The notes under the pieces: generated by a model
The model's input: only the letters and a program-made list of their open reading frames with translations
Told to the model about the DNA's origin: nothing
Database searches by the model: none
Source of the DNA: Olivibacter sp036959255
GTDB lineage: Bacteria; Bacteroidota; Bacteroidia; Sphingobacteriales; Sphingobacteriaceae
Direction: 5' to 3'
DNA length: 64,000 nucleotides
Assembly: GCF_036959255.1 (NCBI RefSeq)
Contig: NZ_JAWMTI010000010.1
Coordinates: 62,001 to 126,000 of the forward strand
Program-made: the position numbers and the translations under genes
Shown here: positions 35,833 to 44,814 of the stretch, one piece after another
Layout: each line of letters starts with the position of its first letter
Numbering within the stretch: position 1 is the first letter of the stretch

Positions 35833-36693
35833 TTAAGGGGTGTTAAGGTCTTCAACAGCGGTTACCTCGGTGGATAGTTCCCCAAGATGGCCGAGATCTG
35901 CCAGCATGCCGGTCTGTATCTTGACGAAATCAATCGAAGAAAGACTTACTTTCTCTCCTCGCTCATCAATAGCATCGGCAATATCGATTTCATCTTTAAC
36001 AGCGGTATTATCGGCATAGCCGTATGTGAAAGGTTTGCTTACAATCAGTAAGGGATTGCTTTTATCAATATTAGTATTGGGAAGAAGGGAACCTTTCAGT
36101 TGATAGGATTCTTGATCAATCCAGCTTGGAAAATAGGGTTGGCTATGTCTATCATTTCTTTTGACTACGCCTTCGTTTCCTTGATTATCTTTCCATAGAA
36201 TATCAGTGGCATCGTCCGCCGGTTTAAAGTAGGTAACGGTATAATCACGTAAGTATCCTGTTTTTCCGAATTCGCTTCCTCGAATCTCATACCAGGTATC
36301 ATCCGGGATTCCATTTCCATTTTCATCTTTCATGACCCAAACAATGCCCGGTTCTGCAAAGTTGTTAGTGGCATTGCCGTAAATGGCTATATCCTTTTCA
36401 TCCGGCACGTTAACGACGCTATGATCAAAGCCTAGAACAATGTATCCACCAAAAGCACCTAAAGAGACTATCCCTTGATTGCCGTTCAGTATACTTCTCG
36501 CGCCATTTTCATCACCTAATGACTGATTGATGAACTGCCCTGGCGCAGGAACATACTCAAAAAGAGTTGTTACATACCTGGCGGGTTCTGCATTGATTGG
36601 GGCTGTATTATTTTTTGAGCACGACGGAATAAGGAGGATGGCGCTAAAGCCCAAAAAAAATGTTCCTTTACGTATAACGATTTGCTTTAACAT
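35833..36693 (-). CDS. Surface lipoprotein of the cobalamin-uptake operon
   Basis: 286 residues. Signal with lipobox LIPSC (Cys about 25). The mature protein is beta-rich, with a Gly/Asp-rich GIVWVMKDENGNGIPDDTWYEIRGSEFG that could bind Ca2+ and a closing block SSIDFVKIQTGM. Proteins of this type are called cell surface proteins in Bacteroidota databases and recur in front of BtuB-like genes. First gene after the cobalamin riboswitch, so a helper in B12 capture is likely. Function unproven. Confidence 0.8.
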   Translation of the reverse strand: MLKQIVIRKGTFFLGFSAILLIPSCSKNNTAPINAEPARYVTTLFEYVPAPGQFINQSLGDENGARSILNGNQGIVSLGAFGGYIVLGFDHSVVNVPDEKDIAIYGNATNNFAEPGIVWVMKDENGNGIPDDTWYEIRGSEFGKTGYLRDYTVTYFKPADDATDILWKDNQGNEGVVKRNDRHSQPYFPSWIDQESYQLKGSLLPNTNIDKSNPLLIVSKPFTYGYADNTAVKDEIDIADAIDERGEKVSLSSIDFVKIQTGMLADLGHLGELSTEVTAVEDLNTP

Positions 36694-36805
36694 AGTTTAA
36701 TTCGTTAAGGCAGCAAAAGAAACAAAAGATAAACATCTGTACTTAAACATAATACAGAGGACAAGTTAATCTGATGCTTCAATCCACGAAAGCCTAGATT
36801 TTTTC

Positions 36806-36970
36806 GTTATTCGGCAGGTATTCTGACTTGTTTCTAATCTGTTTCGCCTTCCCATACATTTTGTACAGTGGCCAATGAAACATCGTATAAATGAACTTAC
36901 AGCTGCGGGACAGTTTTGGAATTGCACCAAATTCCCTTTTTCATTTCAACTATTCCGTTGAAAACCAAAT
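36806..36970 (-). ncRNA. Cobalamin (AdoCbl-type) riboswitch
   Basis: On the minus strand the conserved blocks appear in order: GGGAATTTGGTGCAATTCC (36917-36935), ACTGTCCCGCAGCTGTAAG (36898-36916) and, after a variable arm, AAGTCAGAATACCTGCC (36812-36828), matching the B12-box consensus. It lies 113 bases before the first gene of the B12-uptake operon. Cobalamin binding should reduce expression. No intrinsic terminator is obvious, so control of translation initiation is likely. Confidence 0.93.
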
Positions 36971-36977
36971 AACACGA

Positions 36978-36985
36978 CAAACATA
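36978..36985 (-). promoter_or_regulatory. -7 box TATGTTTG upstream of the cobalamin riboswitch
   Basis: Exact TAnnTTTG on the minus strand ending 7 bases before the aptamer, so transcription would start at its 5' edge. Confidence 0.55.
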
Positions 36986-37060
36986 GATAAAATGCTTGAC
37001 ATTCACGAGTAGCGTGCGCACTAATTCTATGTTTTTGGCAGCTAGCTAGTAGGCTTTGGC

Positions 37061-38308
37061 TTATTCTCGTGTTTGCCCATCCCCTCTTATTATCCATTTG
37101 TAAGAAGTTAATTCCTCCAAGCCCATGGGACCTCTTGCATGTAATTTTTGGGTGCTTATACCGATTTCGGCTCCAAGGCCAAACTGTGCACCGTCAGTAA
37201 ATGCAGTAGAAGCATTTGCATACACGGCCGCAGCATCCACAACATTTAGAAATTGTGTAATTATTTGAGGATTGTCAGCGACAATAGCTTCACTATGTTT
37301 TGAACTATAACGCGCTATATGTGAAATTGCCTCGTCAATATCCTCCACCACTTTGACGGCTAGTTTAAGTGAAAGAAATTCGATTCCAAAATGACTTTCC
37401 GCTGCTTGGTGAAGTAACTGTTGAGGATAATGATCTGCCAGTTGTCGATAACTTTCCTCGTCGGCAAAGAGTTCGACCTTTTGATGAGAAAGAGGTTCCA
37501 GCAGTGCCGGCAAGTCTTTTAATCGCCCTTTATGGATTAGCACACAATCGAGCGAATTGCATACGCTTACACGACGTGTTTTTGCGTTATATATGATAGC
37601 TTTTCCCTTATCTAAATCAGCTGATAAGTCAAAATAGGTGTGAACAATGCCGGCACCGGTTTCAATGACCGGTATCTTACTTGCACTACGTACATAGTTT
37701 ATTAACTGCTGACTTCCACGGGGAATAAGTACATCAATATAACCTACTGCTTGAAGTAATGCTTCCGTCGCTTCGCGTTCTGCGGGCAATAGAATCACCA
37801 CCTTTGGTGATACCTGATGCTGTACCAGTACATTTTGTATAACTTTTATAATAGCTTCGTTCGAGTACATTGCATCACTACCACCTTTCAGTATTGTTAC
37901 GTTACCTGTCTTAAAACAGAGTGAAAAAACATCGAGTGTTACATTTGGACGTGCTTCGTAAATAACACTTACAACCCCTAAAGGAACGCTTATTTTTTCA
38001 ATATGGAGTTCATTTGGAAGTCGGCGACTTTCCAGCTGTTTTCCGACGGGACTGTCAAGCTTAACAACATGCTCTATATCTGAAGCAATCGCAGCAATTC
38101 GATCGATACTTAATTGTAATCTATCATACTTAGGATCATCGATCGACATCCGGTCCAGATCCTTTTGATTGGCTTCTAGAATAAAAAGTGCTTTATTTCT
38201 AATTTCGATCGCAAGATCCGTCAATATTAGATCAATCTTTTCCTTTGATAAGCGCAACATTTCTTGTTGTGCAGCCTTCGCATCCTGAAAGTATTGCAAA
38301 TAATTCAT
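37061..38308 (-). CDS. proA: Glutamate-5-semialdehyde dehydrogenase (gamma-glutamyl phosphate reductase)
   Basis: 415 residues. Second step of proline synthesis: NADPH reduces glutamyl-5-phosphate. Aldehyde-dehydrogenase fold with NVTILKGGSDAMYSN, PVIETGAGIVHTYFD and the active-site Cys in RRVSVCNSLDCVL (about 245-257). The C-terminal AVYANASTAFTDGAQFGLGAEIGIST is the ProA signature. Downstream of proB with a 71-base gap. Confidence 0.97.
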   Translation of the reverse strand: MNYLQYFQDAKAAQQEMLRLSKEKIDLILTDLAIEIRNKALFILEANQKDLDRMSIDDPKYDRLQLSIDRIAAIASDIEHVVKLDSPVGKQLESRRLPNELHIEKISVPLGVVSVIYEARPNVTLDVFSLCFKTGNVTILKGGSDAMYSNEAIIKVIQNVLVQHQVSPKVVILLPAEREATEALLQAVGYIDVLIPRGSQQLINYVRSASKIPVIETGAGIVHTYFDLSADLDKGKAIIYNAKTRRVSVCNSLDCVLIHKGRLKDLPALLEPLSHQKVELFADEESYRQLADHYPQQLLHQAAESHFGIEFLSLKLAVKVVEDIDEAISHIARYSSKHSEAIVADNPQIITQFLNVVDAAAVYANASTAFTDGAQFGLGAEIGISTQKLHARGPMGLEELTSYKWIIRGDGQTRE

Positions 38309-38379
38309 TTTCTCGTTTTGTTATTCATATTCTTACAGCACCGGCCGCCTACGCAAGCTTTGAAATCCGGTAAAATCTT

Positions 38380-39462
38380 TTAATAAATCGAATATAGGTA
38401 ATCATAGTGAACAAGTGGTTTTTGATTCTTTACGCCCATTCGTTCGCGTACCTTATCGGCACCATATTGCGCAATTCCCCAACCGATAGTTTGTCCTTGT
38501 TCGTCTAATATTTTGATAACATCACCTTTTTTAAATTCGCCTGACACAGCTGTTATGCCGATAGGCAAAAGACTGCTTACTTTGCCCGAAGTTAAAACTT
38601 CATTTGCTCCTTTGTTTAATTGAACGGTACCAGCTGCTGAACTTTCCGCATGGGCAATCCATTTCTTCCGTTCAGATTTATGTTTCTCAGGCAGAAAATG
38701 AGTATGTACCAAGTCTTTAAACAGTAAGTCTTTTAACACCTCATCTTTTTTACCATTCGTAATATGAACTGCAATACCTAGTTTCGCAACTTTACCGGCA
38801 ATAGAGGCTTTTGTGATCATCCCTCCTCTTCCAAAAGTAGATTTTTCTGCTTTAATAATCGTTGAAAAGTTGTATTCATTATGTTTCACTTTTTCGATGA
38901 TTTTACTGCTCGAAAGCTTGGGATCACCATTATAGATACCATCAATATTGGATAGGATAATAAGGGCATCTGCACTCAACATCGATGCGATTAAACCCGC
39001 CAATTCATCGTTGTCTGTAAACATTAACTCCGTAACCGAAATCACATCATTTTCGTTAACAATGGGTATCACATCATTTTGCAACAATGAACGGAAGCAA
39101 TTTTTCATATTTAAGTAGTGTACTCGATCACGAAAATCTTCTTTTGTCACTAAAACCTGTGCACATAACATATCATTTTCACTGAACAATTGCGAATAGG
39201 TGTTGATGAGTTTCACTTGTCCGATGGAGGATAATACTTGCCTTATAGCTACTGAATGTTTAACTTCTTTTACTGAAGGAAGTAAGCTTCTGCCAGATGC
39301 AACTGCGCCGGAAGACACAACAATCAGCTCAATCCCCTGCTTCTTTATATAGACTAGTTGTTCTACTAAATGTTGGATACGAACGTAATCCGGCAACCCG
39401 TTGTCCTTTGTTAGTACATTCGATCCTATCTTTACAATAATTCTCTTGTAGCTTAATGCCAT
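38380..39462 (-). CDS. proB: Glutamate 5-kinase
   Basis: 360 residues. Amino-acid kinase domain: IIVKIGSNVLTKDNGLPD, ELIVVSSGAVASGRSLL, VIPIVNENDVISVTE, FTDNDELAGLIASML and the ATP-site FGRGGMITKASIAGK. A C-terminal PUA domain follows (about 275-352; LTSGKVSSLLPIGITAVSG). Phosphorylates glutamate at the gamma carboxyl as the first, feedback-inhibited step of proline synthesis. First gene of the proBA pair. Confidence 0.97.
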   Translation of the reverse strand: MALSYKRIIVKIGSNVLTKDNGLPDYVRIQHLVEQLVYIKKQGIELIVVSSGAVASGRSLLPSVKEVKHSVAIRQVLSSIGQVKLINTYSQLFSENDMLCAQVLVTKEDFRDRVHYLNMKNCFRSLLQNDVIPIVNENDVISVTELMFTDNDELAGLIASMLSADALIILSNIDGIYNGDPKLSSSKIIEKVKHNEYNFSTIIKAEKSTFGRGGMITKASIAGKVAKLGIAVHITNGKKDEVLKDLLFKDLVHTHFLPEKHKSERKKWIAHAESSAAGTVQLNKGANEVLTSGKVSSLLPIGITAVSGEFKKGDVIKILDEQGQTIGWGIAQYGADKVRERMGVKNQKPLVHYDYLYSIY

Positions 39463-39620
39463 TTTATTAGTATGCTAATTTATTGGAACCAACAAGCGAG
39501 GCTTAGAGGTCGCCAAATTAACATCTTTTTATCTCAATAGACAAAAAAATGATAATAAATTATTCGAATGGCCGGTTTCTTATTATTATTTGAATAATAT
39601 CACCAATGCAACCTATTGAA

Positions 39621-40466
39621 TCACGCTTTATTGATGACCAGCATCGGCACAATGGCATGGAAAGCCAAATCTTCTGCCAGATCAGATAAAAACAGTTTAT
39701 GAAAGAAGGACTTATGTCTTTTGGTAAATAATACAAGAATAGAAGGTTTCATCAGTATTAGCTGATCTCTTAGATTTTTTAATAGCGTATGAACCGGATT
39801 TGTTTTTTCAAAATGAAAAGCAATGCCATAGTCGTATTTTTTATCTATTTCCTGCTGATTATATCGATCCGGTATAAGGGCCAGATCTGGAACAAAATGA
39901 AGTACTTCAATAGGTATTTTTAGTTTAGAAGAAAAATCGATGACTTTTTCAATTTCCGAATCAAAATCTTGTAAGTCTGATGCATATACGATTTTAGTAA
40001 AAGGTTGGATTGTATAGTCCAGTGGCACTACAATTACCGGAACATCGGATTTCGCTACCAAGTTGCCTGTATTTGTCCCGAAAAGTCGATCAATACTACC
40101 GGCACCCTTTGTGCTCATACATACGTAATCAAAGCCCGGATTTTTTGCACAGTAATTTAATAGTGCACTGTCTGCTCGAAGCCCCCTAATAATTTCTAAG
40201 GAAAACTCTTTCGGTTGGATTTCAATCTCATTGTATATACCCAAAATGAATTCCTCAAGCTTTATATGGTATTCTGATTGATCCTTGTCCTCCGTGAGAT
40301 AAGTTTGAAGGGTAGGTGTTTCCTTTGACGCGGGTATTGCTGACAAATTATTGACATGTATGAACTTCAAATGAACTGCTGCGCTGCTTCGATTTGCCAA
40401 ATGCATGGCAAAATGAATACCCGCAAGGGAGTTCATTGAAAAGTCAGTGGGCACCAAAATCTTCAT
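39621..40466 (-). CDS. Universal stress protein with two UspA domains
   Basis: 281 residues. Domain 1 (about 1-148) starts MKILVPTDFSMNSLAGIHFA and ends with the nucleotide-site-like CMSTKGAGSIDRLFGTNTGNLVAKSDVPVIVVP. Domain 2 (about 155-281) starts FTKIVYASDLQDFDSEIEK and ends LAFHAIVPMLVIN. The domain 1 GxG-9x-G(S/T/N)-like pattern suggests ATP binding; domain 2 looks degenerate. Cytosolic. Diverges from a TetR gene 184 bases away. Confidence 0.9.
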   Translation of the reverse strand: MKILVPTDFSMNSLAGIHFAMHLANRSSAAVHLKFIHVNNLSAIPASKETPTLQTYLTEDKDQSEYHIKLEEFILGIYNEIEIQPKEFSLEIIRGLRADSALLNYCAKNPGFDYVCMSTKGAGSIDRLFGTNTGNLVAKSDVPVIVVPLDYTIQPFTKIVYASDLQDFDSEIEKVIDFSSKLKIPIEVLHFVPDLALIPDRYNQQEIDKKYDYGIAFHFEKTNPVHTLLKNLRDQLILMKPSILVLFTKRHKSFFHKLFLSDLAEDLAFHAIVPMLVINKA

Positions 40467-40608
40467 AATTTCTATTTTTTTCTAATTATGGCAACATTTA
40501 GTTAAAGTTACTGCTAATTCTTCAATATTTTAATGACTTAGATCATCTTTCCTTTTTAGGGCATGCAGCGCTATCAATTAAGACAAGATAAATGTGTATA
40601 AAGAATAA

Positions 40609-40616
40609 TATCTTTG
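40609..40616 (+). promoter_or_regulatory. -7 box TATCTTTG upstream of a tetR gene
   Basis: Exact TAnnTTTG 34 bases before the ATG at 40651. Confidence 0.55.
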
Positions 40617-40650
40617 CAAATAATCTGAACACAAGCATTGAGATTGCTTT

Positions 40651-41193
40651 ATGAAGAAACAGGGGGCTAATAGAAGAGAAAAAATAATGGAGGCAGCACT
40701 TTTGCTATTTTCAGTAAAAGGCTACGCAGATACGTCTACCAAATTAATTGCCAAAGAAGCACATGTTTCCGAGGCACTTATATTTAAACATTTTGAAAAT
40801 AAAGACAAGTTATTGTTTCACCTTATAAGATCGGGCTATCGCAGAGTACTTTTACAGAACAAAGGAATGTTAACATATCATGACCCCAAGTCGTTTTTAG
40901 GCTATATGATTGACCTCCCCAAGAAATTAGTAAGTGAAGAGCCACTTTTCTGGAAATTACAGGAACGGCTTTCGCATCACGAATTTTCAAAACAGCAACA
41001 TATCTTATTTATGAAACCGGTTTATACCGTTGTTAACAAAGCCTTCACTGAGCTAGGCATAGAAAACCCGATACTTGAAACACAGTTCCTTCTGTTGTTG
41101 ATTGATATGCTCTGGAAAAAGGAAGCGACAGGAGATATTGAAAATATTGATGAGATAGCAACATTGATAAAAACAAAATATGATTTAAAGTAA
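40651..41193 (+). CDS. TetR/AcrR-family transcriptional regulator
   Basis: 180 residues. N-terminal HTH of the family: NRREKIMEAALLLFSVKGYADTS, TKLIAKEAHVSEALIFKHFENKDKLL. The C-terminal domain is divergent, with no ligand clue. It is an orphan: the uspA gene diverges upstream and the following gene is on the other strand. Possible target is the divergent uspA promoter or itself. Confidence 0.88.
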   Translation: MKKQGANRREKIMEAALLLFSVKGYADTSTKLIAKEAHVSEALIFKHFENKDKLLFHLIRSGYRRVLLQNKGMLTYHDPKSFLGYMIDLPKKLVSEEPLFWKLQERLSHHEFSKQQHILFMKPVYTVVNKAFTELGIENPILETQFLLLLIDMLWKKEATGDIENIDEIATLIKTKYDLK

Positions 41194-41249
41194 AAGAAAT
41201 TTGGATCATTAAAAGGTAAGTGTTTACTCACTTAATTTTCAACTTTTTT

Positions 41250-41279
41250 TTTGGTTTTACTTTTTAAACGCTACATTTG
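41250..41279 (+). promoter_or_regulatory. Complete Bacteroidota promoter of a candidate small RNA
   Basis: -33 TTTG at 41250-41253, 18-base spacer, -7 TACATTTG at 41272-41279. No protein-coding frame follows before a terminator. Confidence 0.55.
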
Positions 41280-41285
41280 TTTAAC

Positions 41286-41360
41286 TAATCAATTATAAAA
41301 CTAAGAATTTTACATAGAGCATTCGTGAGTTTTACAAACCCTTGCAAAACTCACGTTTTT
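41286..41360 (+). ncRNA. Candidate small RNA, about 75 nt
   Basis: Bounded by a complete promoter (ending 41279) and a Rho-independent terminator (stem 41324-41333 with 41346-41355, T run to 41360). It contains no ATG. Its 5' half is A/U-rich and unpaired, the usual layout of a trans-acting sRNA. The terminator might instead belong to the upstream tetR transcript, 130 bases away. Not experimentally supported. Confidence 0.4.
41324..41360 (+). terminator. Rho-independent terminator
   Basis: 10-bp perfect stem CGTGAGTTTT / AAAACTCACG, 12-base loop, T5 tail. Confidence 0.85.
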
Positions 41361-41400
41361 CCCCTTAATACTTTATATTAGTAACGAATTATTGAATGTA

Positions 41401-41769
41401 TTATTGCTTGATTGAGCGTATTTTTCCTTCGAAATCAGTGACATGCTCTACCTGATTTTTTTCAAGGTCAAGCGAATTCATTTGATGTTCAAATGGGTTT
41501 AAGCTCTTTGTATCTTGATCCAGCTCCCTTCTTGTTTGAATATTTCCTACGTTCCTTATCGAGTCTAAATGTTGAAAAAAACCTTCCAATGCTTTGTAGA
41601 TATTTCTCAAATATTTTTCGTTCGTAGAGCATAAGTCGCTACTTGTGAGATCACCCATATCTTGAAAATGAAGCGCGGTAATTTTTCCATTAGTAATAAC
41701 GGCATAAAATTCGTTTGTATCCGGAAAATCCCATTTAAGCTGGTGTATTGTAGTTGTTGTAACCTCCAT
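41401..41769 (-). CDS. Hypothetical protein
   Basis: 122 residues. No signal or membrane segment. The N-terminal 45 residues alternate strands (IHQLKWDFPDTNEFYAVITNGKITALHFQDMG); the rest is helical and acidic, with two Cys-free amphipathic stretches. I recognise no family. It has a proper ATG, similar codon use to its neighbours, and no competing frame, so it is probably real but poorly conserved. Confidence 0.55.
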   Translation of the reverse strand: MEVTTTTIHQLKWDFPDTNEFYAVITNGKITALHFQDMGDLTSSDLCSTNEKYLRNIYKALEGFFQHLDSIRNVGNIQTRRELDQDTKSLNPFEHQMNSLDLEKNQVEHVTDFEGKIRSIKQ

Positions 41770-41969
41770 AGTAATATGTTTTTATTCAAGAAAATATACA
41801 ATTTCAATAGACAGTATTGATAATGTAGTAGTTACCAATTTTTATACCAATTCAGATTCAAAAAAAGAAGGTTTCGACAGCCTATTAAATATTTAGACGT
41901 TTTGCACAATAAAATTGTTCTTTTTTTGTTATTTTAATACATTATTTAGATTTTAGTGCACAAATTTTG

Positions 41970-43325
41970 ATGCGTAATAGTAAATCGCCCAAACCGGACA
42001 ATATGAAATTCAATAAGTATACCCTTAAGATCCTTGTCGTTTTATTGTTTATATTAGGGTCAGGTATTGTTTTCTTTTCTGGATTCGAGATAAATAGGGC
42101 CCCGCAACAACTTTCCACCAAAGATTTACGTACTCAAGAAAAAGTATCTGCCCCACTTCCCAAGCAGTTTGATCTCCGCGTGGATTCTTTTGAAGTTCAT
42201 ACATACCAAGTTGAGCGAAATCAATTCCTGTCCAACATCTTGTCGGCTTACCAAGTTGATCCTACTACAATCAGTAAGCTCGTTGATAAGTCGAGGCCCG
42301 TATTTAATGTCCGTAAGATTTCTGCCGGGAATCCATATACCATCTTTACCTATAAAAACGATCCACAAAAAGCAGCATACTTTATCTATCAACCCAATCC
42401 AATAGACTACATTGTATACGATCTCCGTGACACCCTGAATGTGTATGCCGGTAAGAAAGATGTTTCTGTTAAAGTGGAAACCGTTGCCAGTGACATCAAT
42501 CATTCTCTTTACGAAGCGCTACAGCGCAAAGGAGCAGATCCACAACTAGCCATCAAACTGGCAGAAATTTATGGATGGGCGATCGATTTTTATAATATAG
42601 GTGAAAATGATTGGTTTAAAATTCAATATGAAAGACAATATGTTGACGATAAGCCAGTGGATGCCGGGCATATTGTGTCTGCCGTATTTTCGCATAAAGG
42701 AAAAGAACTGTCCGCCTTTTATTTTGAAACGGATAGTACCGCTAAAGGAGAATATTATGATGAGGAGGGGAATAGTGTAAGGAGGGCCTTTTTAAAGGCG
42801 CCTTTAAAATTTAGTCGAATAACTTCCCGTTATACGAACAGGCGGCTGCATCCTGTTCAAAAAGTTTGGAAAGCCCACTTAGGGACAGATTATGCCGCAC
42901 CGAGAGGCACACCGATTATTGCTACCGGCAACGGTGTTGTTACGGAGTCGGCTTTCTCTAAATTTAACGGCAACTATGTCAAGGTAAAGCATAATGGCAC
43001 TTATACCACCCAATACTTACATATGAGCAAGCGGGCTGTCCGTCCCGGACAACGCGTTCAACAAGGTCAGGTAATCGGTTATGTAGGAAGTACAGGTCTG
43101 GCAACAGGACCCCATGTTTGTTATCGTTTTTGGAAGAATGGAAAACAAGTTGATGCACTAAAGCAAAACTTTAGAGAAAGCACTCCCCTTCCGGCAAAAT
43201 TCTTAACAGCTTTCAAGACTGTCGTTTTAAAAGAGCAAGAAGTGCTAGCTTCATTGATCCCGAGTACAGGAGATGAATTAGCAGCTTCCAATGAGCTTGA
43301 CGATCGTGAAGGAAAAACCTTGTAA
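41970..43325 (+). CDS. M23 family metallopeptidase (LytM-type murein hydrolase)
   Basis: 451 residues from the ATG at 41970 (a TTG one codon earlier and an ATG at 42003 are alternatives). An N-terminal membrane anchor lies at about 20-38 (LKILVVLLFILGSGIVFF). A LysM-like/Csd3-like middle region follows (VERNQFLSNILSAYQVDP). The LytM domain starts near 285: SRYTNRRLHPVQKVWKAHLGTDYAAP with the metal ligands in HLGTDYA, and TGPHVCYRFWKNGKQVDAL with the catalytic HxxxRF-type end. Periplasmic peptidoglycan endopeptidase, probably in cell growth or division. Confidence 0.92.
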   Translation: MRNSKSPKPDNMKFNKYTLKILVVLLFILGSGIVFFSGFEINRAPQQLSTKDLRTQEKVSAPLPKQFDLRVDSFEVHTYQVERNQFLSNILSAYQVDPTTISKLVDKSRPVFNVRKISAGNPYTIFTYKNDPQKAAYFIYQPNPIDYIVYDLRDTLNVYAGKKDVSVKVETVASDINHSLYEALQRKGADPQLAIKLAEIYGWAIDFYNIGENDWFKIQYERQYVDDKPVDAGHIVSAVFSHKGKELSAFYFETDSTAKGEYYDEEGNSVRRAFLKAPLKFSRITSRYTNRRLHPVQKVWKAHLGTDYAAPRGTPIIATGNGVVTESAFSKFNGNYVKVKHNGTYTTQYLHMSKRAVRPGQRVQQGQVIGYVGSTGLATGPHVCYRFWKNGKQVDALKQNFRESTPLPAKFLTAFKTVVLKEQEVLASLIPSTGDELAASNELDDREGKTL

Positions 43326-43357
43326 AAATAAAAATAGACCCTATTTAACGTAAATCT

Positions 43358-44014
43358 TTGCAAAAGTTTATCGATATCCACACCCATCATCAGCGCGGAA
43401 CAAAGGGAATAAGTGTCTTTAATATTGAAGAAAACTTCAGCCAATGTGTAAATTTCAATCCTTGCTCCATCGGGATCCATCCATGGTTTGTGACCTATGA
43501 CTCTTTCGAAGTTCAGTTAAAGGAATTAATACGAAACAGCACCAGTGACACCGTTTTTGCCATCGGCGAATGTGGTTTAGACAAATTATGCAAAACGGAG
43601 TGGTTTCTCCAAGAGCAGGTCTTTATGAGTCAGATAAAGCTTGCCAATCAGATCGATAAACCCCTACTCATTCATTGCGTAAAAGCTTTTAATGAAGTTG
43701 TTCAATGCTTAAAAAAAAGTAAAAACCATGTACCTGTGATATTTCATGGCTTTAATAAGAATACAAACATTACGAAATCGCTGGTAAAGGAAGGGTATTA
43801 CTTGTCATTTGGTGATTCAATTCTAAAGGATCAACACTTGGAATCGTTGAAAGCTTGCCCACTTTCCCAACTTTTCCTGGAAACAGATAATGCAGATCTA
43901 GAAATAGAACGGGTTTATGGCAAGGTTTCGGAAGTGCTTGATATCTCCATAGATTTGTTAACCGTCCAGCTCCATCTAAATTACGATCATATAAGAAAAA
44001 ACAATAATAGATAA
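43358..44014 (+). CDS. TatD family metal-dependent hydrolase
   Basis: 218 residues. The start is a TTG at 43358: a stop lies in frame four codons upstream and the domain begins at once, MQKFIDIHTHH, whose HxH binds metal. Other ligands: Glu in FAIGECGLDK, His in PLLIHCVKAF, His in VIFHGFNKN and Asp in LFLETDNADL. TatD proteins are cytosolic nucleases/hydrolases; at 218 residues this one is shorter than usual (about 255-265). It lies 5 bases before tcdA, so they are coupled. Confidence 0.88.
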   Translation: MQKFIDIHTHHQRGTKGISVFNIEENFSQCVNFNPCSIGIHPWFVTYDSFEVQLKELIRNSTSDTVFAIGECGLDKLCKTEWFLQEQVFMSQIKLANQIDKPLLIHCVKAFNEVVQCLKKSKNHVPVIFHGFNKNTNITKSLVKEGYYLSFGDSILKDQHLESLKACPLSQLFLETDNADLEIERVYGKVSEVLDISIDLLTVQLHLNYDHIRKNNNR

Positions 44015-44019
44015 TACAC

Positions 44020-44739
44020 ATGCAAGACGTAGCGTGGCTGTCGAGAACAGAAGTTCTCATAGGCAAGGAAAAATTGAATAGATTAATTAACAGCCATGTA
44101 ATGGTTTTGGGTTTGGGAGGTGTCGGTTCCTTTGCAGCTGAGTTTTTATGTAGAGGCGGCATCGGTAAAATGACGATAATCGATGGCGATGTGGTGGACC
44201 CGAGCAATCGAAATAGGCAACTACCTGCACTGGCAACTACCCACGGGCAATCGAAGGCAGCGCTGATGGCCGAACGCTTGTACGCTATAAACCCCGAATT
44301 AAAGCTGCAAGTGATTAATGATTTCATGACGCCCGAGCGTATTGAATCGCTAATTGATATGAACCCCGACTATGCAATCGATGCGATTGATAGCATAACC
44401 CCGAAGTTGTCTTTTATTAGACATGCCTATACAAAACGAATCCATTTTGTTAGCTCTATGGGTGCCGGTGGCCGAGTCGACCCCACAAAATTGGAGGTCG
44501 TGGACATTTCACAAACCTACAATTGCCCTTTGGCACAACATATTCGTAAAAAACTAAAAAAACACAGGATTTATAAGGGGATCAAAGTTGTTTTCTCTTC
44601 CGAACTACCCGACAAAAACTCATTACTCTATACAGATGGCAGTAATTACAAGAAGTCTGCCTACGGAACGATGTCATATATACCGGCTACATTTGGAGCA
44701 GCCGCCGCTTCTGTTGTTATAAGGGACTTAATAAAATAA
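44020..44739 (+). CDS. tcdA: tRNA threonylcarbamoyladenosine dehydratase
   Basis: 239 residues. E1-like ThiF/MoeB fold: nucleotide motif MVLGLGGVGSFAAEFLCRGG (28-47), acidic IIDGDVVDPSNRNRQ with Asp55/Asp57, the hallmark SSMGAGGRVDPTKL and the TcdA-specific YGTMSYIPATFGAAAASVVI end. Cyclises t6A to ct6A at position 37 of ANN-decoding tRNAs, using ATP. Downstream of the TatD-family gene, with a strong terminator after it. Confidence 0.95.
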   Translation: MQDVAWLSRTEVLIGKEKLNRLINSHVMVLGLGGVGSFAAEFLCRGGIGKMTIIDGDVVDPSNRNRQLPALATTHGQSKAALMAERLYAINPELKLQVINDFMTPERIESLIDMNPDYAIDAIDSITPKLSFIRHAYTKRIHFVSSMGAGGRVDPTKLEVVDISQTYNCPLAQHIRKKLKKHRIYKGIKVVFSSELPDKNSLLYTDGSNYKKSAYGTMSYIPATFGAAAASVVIRDLIK

Positions 44740-44771
44740 CATTAATTTAAAATAGCATTAATTTCTTATTG

Positions 44772-44814
44772 AATAATAAGGCCTCCAGGGAGATTGGAGG
44801 CCTTTGTTATTATT
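44772..44814. terminator. Terminator after tcdA
   Basis: AGGCCTCCA / TGGAGGCCT core stem (44779-44787 with 44795-44803) extended by AATAATA/TATTATT-like flanks. Confidence 0.85.

Noticed and set aside
36897..37097. 66-codon minus-strand frame
   Set aside because: It lies in the cobalamin riboswitch and runs into the proA 3' end; the conserved RNA blocks explain the sequence.
43770..44327. 185-codon minus-strand frame
   Set aside because: Opposite to the tatD-family and tcdA genes, which are both well supported; the reading shows no recognisable domain.
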